Origin: an uncultured Campylobacter sp. | GTDB taxonomy: Bacteria; Campylobacterota; Campylobacteria; Campylobacterales; Campylobacteraceae | Assembly (NCBI RefSeq): GCF_938018035.1 | Contig: NZ_CALIJF010000259.1 | Coordinates: 1 to 9,516, forward strand | Direction: 5' to 3' | Length of the DNA: 9,516 nt | Shown: piece by piece, positions 1 to 4,641 of the stretch | How positions within the stretch are numbered: the first letter of the stretch is position 1 | How the letters are laid out: each line of letters starts with the position of its first letter | Notes under the pieces: model-generated | Databases searched by the model: none | Seen by the model: the letters and a program-made list of their open reading frames with translations, nothing else | What the model was told of the DNA's origin: nothing | Position numbers and translations under genes: made by a program

Positions 1-67
1 AGAAATTCCGCGTAGATACGAAACTGCGAAATCTTACCACAGGTTTTAGAATTTTATCCTAAATCGC

Positions 68-110
68 AAATTTTGCGGCGTCCGTTTCGTGCACGGACGG
101 CACAAAATTT
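68..110. terminator. Imperfect hairpin, possible bidirectional terminator
   Basis: An inner 7-bp stem (CGTCCGT at 79-85 with ACGGACG at 93-99, 7-nt loop) sits inside an outer 8-bp stem (AAATTTTG at 68-75 with CAAAATTT at 103-110), with a partly paired internal loop between them. The T-rich 3' end on either strand fits a rho-independent terminator. A reading frame entering from the left edge closes at 60-62, just before the hairpin, so it could end a gene lying off the window, but that 20-codon tail is too short to identify. The pairing is seen directly; the function is inference. Confidence 0.4.
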
Positions 111-241
111 TACGCTTATCGTGCAAAAGAGCGTCTGCCGATAGCGTGGAGAAGCCGGCTTTGAGAAATAAAATTTTAATAGGCGCCATGGCAAAATCGC
201 AATCGAGCGTGAATATACAGTCCCAAAAGGCACGGCTTAAT

Positions 242-271
242 TTCAGCTCAAATTCAGGGGGGGGGTAGAAT
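242..271 (+). promoter_or_regulatory. Candidate promoter with a G9 tract in its spacer
   Basis: A TAGAAT hexamer (266-271), one mismatch from the TATAAT -10 consensus, directly follows a run of nine G (257-265). A weak -35-like TTCAGC (242-247) lies 18 bp upstream, so the G run occupies half of the spacer. Transcription would begin near 278, giving a leader of about 20 nt that contains the AAAGGA ribosome binding site of the gene at 299. G runs of this length are slippage-prone contingency tracts in Campylobacter, and tract length in a promoter spacer is known to tune expression elsewhere (Neisseria porA/opc). The placement is seen directly; the activity is inferred. The -35 match is poor, but Campylobacter vegetative promoters often lack a conserved -35. 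Confidence 0.45.
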
Positions 272-298
272 TACACGAATTTTCTTCAAAGGATCAAA

Positions 299-553
299 AT
301 GTCTGAACAACCGACCGTTCAACCCCAATCAAACGTGCTTGGGATACTCTCCATAGTCTTTGCGATTTTAGGGATATTTTTTCTAGGGATCGTCTTTGTT
401 CCGCTTGCGTTTTTGTGCGCGATCGCTGCGACCTATCAAGCCGTCAAAAAGCAAGCCTCGCTCGTAATAGCGATATTAGCGTGGATCCTTACGATCGTGG
501 GGCTCATGACGTCTCCCGTGCTGCTAGCCACAATCGGCATCTCCGCTTCATAG
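299..553 (+). CDS. Small hydrophobic inner-membrane protein, function unknown
   Basis: This 84-residue protein has a short polar N-terminus (MSEQPTVQPQSN) followed by a long hydrophobic stretch at about residues 13-44, wide enough for one long or two short membrane passes. A short basic segment (QAVKKQAS, about 46-53) follows, then a second hydrophobic stretch at about 54-80. No catalytic or binding motif is visible. It resembles the many small DUF-type membrane proteins of Campylobacter, but I cannot name a family. The ATG at 299 is supported by AAAGGA about 6 bp upstream and by an in-frame stop (TAG, 266-268) just before it, so the gene cannot extend further left. It stands alone, with a strong hairpin 12 bp after its stop, so it is probably monocistronic. 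The G9 tract in its putative promoter suggests phase-variable expression. A real gene is likely; its role is unknown. Confidence 0.7.
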   Translation: MSEQPTVQPQSNVLGILSIVFAILGIFFLGIVFVPLAFLCAIAATYQAVKKQASLVIAILAWILTIVGLMTSPVLLATIGISAS

Positions 554-564
554 TCGCAAACATC

Positions 565-606
565 CGCGCCGCTCAGCGAAATTTCAATTATCAAATGAGC
601 GGCGCG
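565..606 (+). terminator. Strong GC-rich hairpin just after the membrane-protein gene
   Basis: CGCGCCGCTCA (565-575) pairs perfectly with TGAGCGGCGCG (596-606) across a 20-nt loop that itself contains GAAATTTC. It begins 12 bp after the stop codon at 553, the usual place for a transcription end, but no T run follows, so it may instead stabilise the 3' end or be a dispersed palindrome. A second 7-bp hairpin (TCCGCCC 613-619 with GGGCGGA 646-652) follows closely. Confidence 0.45.
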
Positions 607-847
607 CAAACCTCCGCCCGCAGAGTTTTAAAGTGTAAATTTTATGGGCGGATTTAGCCCCTTGAAATTCTGCGGGCAAAATTTTAAGGCGAAATTTGAC
701 ACAGGAATTTTGTATCAAAAATTTACTGGCGGAATTTCAACGTGGAATTTTACCGCGCCTAAAAGAGCGCGTAAATTTTAAATTTAGCCGCTTTCGAGCG
801 CGACGTAAAATTCTAAAGCAACGCGCAAGCGTCACGCAAAACTTACC

Positions 848-1020
848 TTTTAACGGTGCGGTGTGAAATTCCAAAACGGCACGCGCGGCATGGGAATTAA
901 AAATTTGCGCAGCAGCAATCGCCGCGAAGCTTGCTTTTTAGCGGTACGATCTGAAATTTCAAAGCGCCGCCCAGTGGCGTAAAAATTATCTTTTGTCGGC
1001 GCGATCTGAAATTTCAAAAC
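848..1020 (+). repeat. Three degenerate copies of a ~30-bp interspersed repeat
   Basis: Copies at 848-877, 936-965 and 991-1020 share the pattern TTTT-NN-CGG-NN-CG-N-T-N-TGAAATT-N-CAAA. The last two share an exact 17-mer, CGATCTGAAATTTCAAA (947-963 and 1002-1018). The spacings are 88 and 55 bp, so this is not a regular tandem array. The GAAATTTC core is palindromic. It could be a decayed mobile or REP-like repeat, or a binding site; nothing in the sequence decides between them. Confidence 0.5.
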
Positions 1021-1575
1021 AAACAAGCGGCGCCGGAATTTTAAAATTTTGCGCCGAGCGCCGCGAGAGATCAAAAGCGACCGACAGCGGCAAATTTTTA
1101 AAAAATCCAAAATTTAACATGCTCGCGTGCCCATGCGACGCAACAAGACGGTACTGCGGGCACGTCCGCGCGAAAGGCTAATATTTATCGAATTTCACTC
1201 TACCCGCAGCCCGCACATTCGTACCGCATGCCGACAATCGCAAACCTAAGCCGCAAAAAGCTTAGCGAAACGGCGTTTCGCCGCGGTGCGCATGCGAACA
1301 ATTGCAACGCGGAAATGCTTTCGTGAGATACGATCAATCTCAACGCAAAAGACTGTTTTTTTGAAAGCCGCACCGAATATAGCGCGCCAAATTAAAAAGT
1401 AAAGCAAGATGCTACGAGCCGTGCATCGCTCGCGATAGACGCAATACTTAAAAGCGCACAAAAAGCAAGGCAAATCCCCAAATTGGCCTCGCCGCTTTAG
1501 CTTGAAATTTAAGTCTACGCTTCTCAAACACCACACCCCAAAGCCCTACATGCAAAATTTTAAAAATCCGCGCCG

Positions 1576-1995
1576 CTACCACTGCACGTAGGTTCGCGCC
1601 TTTTTGATCTCGTCAAGTCGCACGCTTACCTCGCCGTCGTCCGCGCGCAGTCTAAGCACGCCGCCTTCGCAGTCTAGCACCTCGCCGCTTAGCTTCTGCC
1701 CGTCCGTGCGGCTTAGGCGCACCAGCTCGCCCACAGAGTTCGCGAAATGCTGCGGCTTGCTTAGCTTGCGCTCAAGCCCGGGCGAGCCAACCTCCAGCGT
1801 CCATTCGCCCTCAAGCGGCGGCTCCACGTCGAAAATCGGCGAAAGTAGCCGCGATAGCCGCTCGCAGTCGTCTAGGCCCACGCCGCCTGCTTTCGTGATA
1901 CTGATGCGGTAGATCGTTCTGCCGTTTTCGCTCACCGTCTCCACGTCGTAAAGCTGCACGCCGCACTCGCGCGCCAAAGCCTCTAAATCAACCAT
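1576..1995 (-). CDS. rimP: Ribosome maturation factor RimP
   Basis: RimP is a cytoplasmic factor that helps mature the 30S subunit. This 139-residue protein carries the family hallmarks: an N-terminal alpha/beta domain with YDVETVSENGRTIYRI (about 16-31), then DDCERLSRLLSPIFDVEPP (about 42-60), then the signature LEVGSPGLERKL (about 67-78), and a C-terminal SH3-like domain ending in DEIKKARTYVQW. It is close to what I recall of Campylobacter jejuni RimP, and the length is typical for that genus. The start overlaps the end of rbfA by 8 bp (1988-1995), so translation is probably coupled. No clear U-tract terminator follows; the downstream DNA is a repeat-rich spacer. The gene is markedly GC-rich compared with the integrase and transfer genes to the right, as expected for resident chromosome. 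Identification is firm. Confidence 0.95.
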   Translation of the reverse strand: MVDLEALARECGVQLYDVETVSENGRTIYRISITKAGGVGLDDCERLSRLLSPIFDVEPPLEGEWTLEVGSPGLERKLSKPQHFANSVGELVRLSRTDGQKLSGEVLDCEGGVLRLRADDGEVSVRLDEIKKARTYVQW

Positions 1996-2353
1996 TTTTA
2001 CGCAGCTCCTCCTCTATTTTGTCAAAAAGATCGTCCATTTTATTTTGATACTCCAAGCGGTCGTCAAATTTGAAGTGAAACGCGGGGCAGCGGTACCAGC
2101 CCTCCGCCTCGGCGCAGAAGTTTTGCAAATATCTTGCCACGCGGCCGAGCTTTTCGAGCACGAATTCCTGCTCGCGTTCGTCGAAGGCGTTTTTATCCAG
2201 ATAGACGAACGCATCGTAGCGCCCGCACTTGCACTCCACGTCGGTGACGCACAGCCCGCGCAAAAGCTCGTCCTCAAGGCTCGCGAGCGCTTCGGGGATG
2301 AGCTGCTTTAGCACGCTTTGCGTGCGCAGTCTTCTGAGTTCGGTCGGATTCAT
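1988..2353 (-). CDS. rbfA: 30S ribosome-binding factor RbfA
   Basis: RbfA is a KH-fold protein that binds the 30S subunit during late 16S rRNA maturation and cold adaptation. This 121-residue protein begins MNPTELRRLRTQSVLKQLIPEALASL and contains the Campylobacter-type blocks VTDVECKCGRYDAFVYLDK (about 37-55) and GWYRCPAFHFKFDDRLEYQNKMDDLFDKI (about 84-112), matching my recollection of the C. jejuni protein almost end to end. The ATG at 2353 has GAGG about 7 bp upstream. rimP follows with an 8-bp overlap. In Campylobacter infB normally lies directly upstream; here the upstream 500 bp is non-coding and leads into an integrase, so rbfA-rimP must be driven by a promoter in that spacer (a candidate lies at 2814-2822) or by read-through. 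Confidence 0.95.
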   Translation of the reverse strand: MNPTELRRLRTQSVLKQLIPEALASLEDELLRGLCVTDVECKCGRYDAFVYLDKNAFDEREQEFVLEKLGRVARYLQNFCAEAEGWYRCPAFHFKFDDRLEYQNKMDDLFDKIEEELRKNG

Positions 2354-2615
2354 CTTTACCTCGCTATCTTAAACCGCCGCAGATTGCGCGGCGATGGAAT
2401 TTTATTTTGCGTCTTGCGATGACGGAATTTTATTGCTTTGTCGCAGCGGGGCATCCGTCTCGCGACGGCGCGAAATTTTATTACGTTGCCATAAAAATTT
2501 ATCTTACGCCCATATCGCGGCGACATAGAATTTTTCTCGTGTCCATCTTATGGCGGCACGGAATTCTATCTCGCTTCGGCACGGCGGAATATCCGTTCTG
2601 CGGCGACGCGGTCTG

Positions 2616-2660
2616 TTTAAATTTGACGCGGCGTGCGTCGCGCCGGAGCGTCCATTTAAA
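2616..2660. repeat. Long imperfect inverted repeat
   Basis: TTTAAAT (2616-2622) pairs with ATTTAAA (2654-2660), then after a small bulge GACGC (2625-2629) pairs with GCGTC (2648-2652), and GGCG (2630-2633) pairs with CGCC (2641-2644), leaving a 7-nt loop. The plan of AT-rich feet and a GC-rich stem is the same as in the hairpin at 68-110. It would form in any transcript running from the integrase side into rbfA. Confidence 0.45.
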
Positions 2661-2813
2661 TTCTAAGCGGTTTGCGTCGCGCAGGCACTACAAGTGGCGC
2701 TGCGCTTTTAAAATTTCGCTCTTAAATTTTATAAGTCGCAGTGCCGAAAAAACGGCATTTTTACGCATTAAAAGAAGTAAAATTTTAATCTATTTTTAGT
2801 AAAATTTAACCTT

Positions 2814-2822
2814 ATTATAACA
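2814..2822 (-). promoter_or_regulatory. Extended -10 promoter facing rbfA
   Basis: On the minus strand these bases read TGTTATAAT: a perfect TATAAT with the TG of an extended -10 element, preceded by A/T-rich DNA with T-runs as in Campylobacter vegetative promoters. No TTGACA-like -35 is visible, which is normal for the genus. Transcription would start near 2806 and run leftwards into rbfA-rimP, with a leader of about 450 nt containing the hairpin at 2616-2660. It lies in the AT-rich DNA next to the integrase, so it may belong to the inserted element. The motif is seen directly; its use is inferred. Confidence 0.45.
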
Positions 2823-2855
2823 TATTTTTCAAAATAAGATGCCTAATATTAAATT

Positions 2856-4010
2856 TTAAATGACAATATCATTTAAAAAAACCGCCCTTTGTTTAACTTC
2901 TTTCGGCAAATATTTAGCATAAGAGCGATAAGTCTCATTCAAATCCTTATGGCCCATCATTTTGCAACCCACCCACATAGGCTCCTCGCCGCGACTTAGC
3001 ATTACGGAAGCGAAAGAGTGCCTGGTATCGTAAAGCCTACGAGTATTATAACCGAGTTTTGCTTGCAAATCGTTAAACTTAAACCTCATTGCAGAACGAG
3101 AAAGTGTGAAAATTCGCCGGCTTTTGTCGCTGCTATCAAGCTTTATAAGCTCATTATAGACGATTTGCAGCATATCGATCGTGCGATTGCTGGACTTAGT
3201 TTTGGGCGAATCCACAATGCCAACGTCCGAAAGCGTTTTATTTATCCGGATTTGCCTATTTTCAAAGTCGAGATCGCCGAAAGTAAGAGCTAAAATTTCA
3301 CCGGTTCGGGCGCCGGTAAAGAATGCTACGACTAAAAATAACCGCAACTCGTCGTCGGCATTTTTAATGAGCTCTAAAATTTCATCAAGGCTAAACGGCG
3401 GAAATTTTTCATCCTCCAATTCATCGAGGTGTTGCTTAAATCTAGGGATAAAAAATGGATTTTTGGAGATTATGTCGTTGCTTACGGCATATCGAAAAAT
3501 CATCTTAAAAAAGGAGCAATAACCGCTAATCGAGCTATCCTTTAAGCCCTTATCCTTGCAAAATTTAACGAATTCTACGCTGTGGTGCCTCTCAAAGTCG
3601 GCCAGGTAAAAAATACCGTTAAAGCTTAAAAATTCCGTGATTGTATGGCTCATAATCGTATAAAGCCGCCTGGTTTTATCCTTTAAAAACGACTTCTCGG
3701 CAAGGAGACGATCAATCACGCTATCAAAGCTAAACTCGCTAGAATTTTTAATAGCGCCGGCGCCTTTCTCCCCTTTTCTAAGGAGTCTATCGGTCTGCAA
3801 GTCCTCGAGCTCGCGATACCGGCGCTTAGCTTCCGCAATATCGGATTTAGAGCCGAGAAATAAATCATAATTTTTACGAACGAAATCAAACGCCAGAGGC
3901 GATTTTTTAAGACCCGTAGCACGGCGAATTCTAACGCCGTCCTTTTGGCAATCAATATAAAAACGCCCGTGCTGTATGTAGATATTTTTATTTTTTTCTA
4001 AATTTTTCAT
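2856..4010 (-). CDS. Tyrosine recombinase (phage/ICE-type integrase)
   Basis: This 384-residue site-specific recombinase presumably integrates and excises the element it marks. Order: an N-terminal arm-binding-type region (about 1-50, with YIQHGRFYIDCQKDGVRIRRATG), a linker, an SAM-like core-binding domain (about 90-190), then the catalytic domain (about 203-375). Catalytic residues are visible: R235 in FTGARTGEIL, a Lys at 270 or 272 in the hairpin before NRTI, R330 and H331 in LYDTRHSFAS, H354 in MMGHKD, and the nucleophile Y364 in RSYAKYLP. The usual first His of box II is Tyr (Y327), a substitution I believe occurs in other integrases. Length and domain order are complete, so it is probably active. 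The ATG at 4010 has only a weak AAAG upstream. It is divergent from the transfer operon and lies next to the resident rbfA, consistent with one end of the element. AT content is much higher than in rbfA-rimP. Confidence 0.92.
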   Translation of the reverse strand: MKNLEKNKNIYIQHGRFYIDCQKDGVRIRRATGLKKSPLAFDFVRKNYDLFLGSKSDIAEAKRRYRELEDLQTDRLLRKGEKGAGAIKNSSEFSFDSVIDRLLAEKSFLKDKTRRLYTIMSHTITEFLSFNGIFYLADFERHHSVEFVKFCKDKGLKDSSISGYCSFFKMIFRYAVSNDIISKNPFFIPRFKQHLDELEDEKFPPFSLDEILELIKNADDELRLFLVVAFFTGARTGEILALTFGDLDFENRQIRINKTLSDVGIVDSPKTKSSNRTIDMLQIVYNELIKLDSSDKSRRIFTLSRSAMRFKFNDLQAKLGYNTRRLYDTRHSFASVMLSRGEEPMWVGCKMMGHKDLNETYRSYAKYLPKEVKQRAVFLNDIVI

Positions 4011-4164
4011 ACGAGTAACTTTATCAAATTTTAATTAAAAGTTAGCGAAAAAGCGTCATCTTTAAGGTTAAAATTTTTTGAAGTAAAATTTTTTTTGCTT
4101 AAAGTGCGATTTTATGGAGCTTAAAAATCTTAAAATGGATAAAAAATCGGTTAAGAAAAGCGAT

Positions 4165-4182
4165 TTTTTACAAAATGCCTCG
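4165..4182 (+). repeat. Direct repeat copy 1 (TTTTTACAAAATGCCTCG)
   Basis: This 18-bp sequence recurs exactly at 4277-4294, 112 bp further on. A 15-bp version, TTTTTACAAAATGCC, occurs at 9381-9395 on the far side of the operon, and a one-mismatch core (TTATAAAATGCC) lies at 9249-9260, directly after the last gene. All copies point rightwards and all lie outside genes. Confidence 0.65.
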
Positions 4183-4231
4183 AATAATTTTTAAGGTTAG
4201 CAACTAAAAAGTATATTGAAATAAAGAAATG

Positions 4232-4250
4232 TAGGCTATTTAATAGCCTA
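4232..4250. promoter_or_regulatory. 19-bp perfect dyad, candidate operator or small terminator
   Basis: TAGGCTATT (4232-4240) and AATAGCCTA (4242-4250) are perfect inverted arms around one central T. It lies between the two 18-bp direct repeats in the divergent control region, as expected of an operator for a dimeric repressor. The tight loop argues against a transcribed hairpin, although A/T-rich flanks could give terminator function. The symmetry is seen directly; the role is inferred. Confidence 0.4.
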
Positions 4251-4276
4251 ATTAAAAATTAAATAAAAAGTTTAAG

Positions 4277-4294
4277 TTTTTACAAAATGCCTCG
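4277..4294 (+). repeat. Direct repeat copy 2 (TTTTTACAAAATGCCTCG)
   Basis: An exact copy of 4165-4182. About 9 bp downstream begins TATATATAAAA (4304-4314), a possible -10 region, so the repeat sits where a regulator or the upstream part of a promoter would be expected. The promoter assignment is tentative. Confidence 0.65.
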
Positions 4295-4484
4295 CCACTT
4301 ACCTATATATAAAAAACAAATTTAAAAAAGGGAAAAAATAAATTTAGATAGAGTCTGTGTAGCTGAAAATTTAAATTTTTAGAATTTTTAAATTTTAATT
4401 AAATTTTTAGATAGCTTAAATTTTCCTTAAAAACATATTTATATATACAGAGAAGAAATTTCAAAAAAATTAATAATTAATGCG

Positions 4485-4574
4485 ATGGGAAAATTTTTAA
4501 TTAAAGCTGGATTTTTAAATTTTAAAATCAGTCAAGCGTTTAAAACGATTTTAAGAGCTATTAAAGCCGCATAG
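4485..4574 (+). CDS. Possible 29-aa cationic amphipathic peptide
   Basis: ATG at 4485 opens a 29-codon frame ending at TAG 4572-4574. The product starts MGKFLIKAGFLNF and continues into a basic, helix-favouring tail (KTILRAIKAA). It has no acidic residues and about six Lys/Arg. There is no clear ribosome binding site, and a frame this short arises easily in AT-rich DNA, so it is reported only as a possibility. If real, it would sit in the leader of the transfer operon as a leader peptide or small membrane-active peptide. Confidence 0.15.
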   Translation: MGKFLIKAGFLNFKISQAFKTILRAIKAA

Positions 4575-4641
4575 ATGAAAAATTAAGGAAAGAATAGAGG
4601 AAAAAGCTTATTTTTGATTGTAGAGCATTTAAAAGGCATTT

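Larger units (their letters stand above)
1..298. other. Left-edge spacer, no assignable gene
   Basis: No convincing coding region is visible. The stretch holds the hairpin at 68-110 and the G9 promoter region at 242-271. A 26-codon frame starts at ATG 188, runs through the G tract as three Gly codons and stops at TAG 266-268. It lacks a good ribosome binding site, and no change in tract length fuses it to the gene at 299. The first 62 bases could contain the last codons of a gene entering from the left, but this cannot be decided from the window. Confidence 0.5.
554..1575. other. Gene-poor chromosomal spacer with degenerate repeats
   Basis: About 1 kb without a supportable gene. Open frames exist on both strands (for example 850-1110 and 1246-1536, both minus), but they show no plausible ribosome binding sites, have erratic composition rich in Cys, Arg and Phe, and match no protein pattern I know. 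The DNA alternates GC-rich blocks with AAATTT-type words and contains many inverted repeats. Examples are 565-606, 613-652, a perfect 12-nt palindrome AATTTTAAAATT at 1037-1048 flanked by GGCGC (1029-1033) and GCGCC (1051-1055), and CGTGCCC (1126-1132) with GGGCACG (1158-1164). No tRNA or rRNA is recognisable. Confidence 0.55.
2354..2855. other. Repeat-rich spacer between rbfA and the integrase
   Basis: About 500 bp with no supportable gene. The open frame at 2407-2799 (+) encodes an Arg/Phe-rich product without a ribosome binding site or family resemblance. About 2390-2600 contains a run of loosely repeated units built on GACGGAATTTTAT (near 2393, 2421, 2465, 2525, 2554 and 2580). 2616-2660 forms a long imperfect hairpin. 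From about 2760 the DNA turns abruptly AT-rich, which is probably where resident chromosome gives way to the integrated element; the exact attachment site is not identifiable. I see no C-terminal remnant of infB here. Confidence 0.55.
4011..4641. other. AT-rich divergent control region of the element
   Basis: This 631-bp spacer separates the leftward integrase from the rightward transfer operon. It is extremely AT-rich and contains several separate structures: two exact 18-bp direct repeats (4165-4182, 4277-4294), two copies of TTTAAGGTT (4061-4069, 4190-4198), a 19-bp dyad (4232-4250), and a 10-bp all-AT inverted repeat (AAAATTTAAA 4366-4375 with TTTAAATTTT 4387-4396). Possible -10 elements for the operon occur at TATATA 4304-4309 and TATATA 4440-4445, both implying a long leader of roughly 190-450 nt. 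This combination would suit promoters with repressor operators, a transfer origin, or recombinase arm sites. No tRNA is present. Confidence 0.5.

Noticed and set aside
850..1110. 86-codon open frame on the minus strand in the left spacer
   Set aside because: It runs through the degenerate repeats, giving a repetitive basic product; no start signal.
1037..1164. tRNA or structured RNA gene in the left spacer
   Set aside because: Several inverted repeats occur, but no cloverleaf, anticodon arm or TTC-type T-loop could be assembled.
1246..1536. 96-codon open frame on the minus strand downstream of rimP
   Set aside because: Position would suit a third operon gene, but the product is Arg/Cys/Phe-rich with no recognisable domain and no clear ribosome site.
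2354..2398. Possible infB C-terminus directly upstream of rbfA (an open frame ending FKIAR before the rbfA start)
   Set aside because: The upstream residues are Arg/Lys-rich and show no resemblance to the end of IF-2; the frame is short and lies in repeat DNA.
2407..2799. 130-codon open frame on the plus strand between rbfA and the integrase
   Set aside because: No ribosome binding site, Arg/Phe/Cys-rich erratic composition, no family resemblance, and built from the repeated GGAATTTTAT units of the spacer.
4011..4641. RP4-type transfer origin
   Set aside because: I found no recognisable nic-site motif of the IncP type and no relaxase in the window; a different origin type cannot be excluded.
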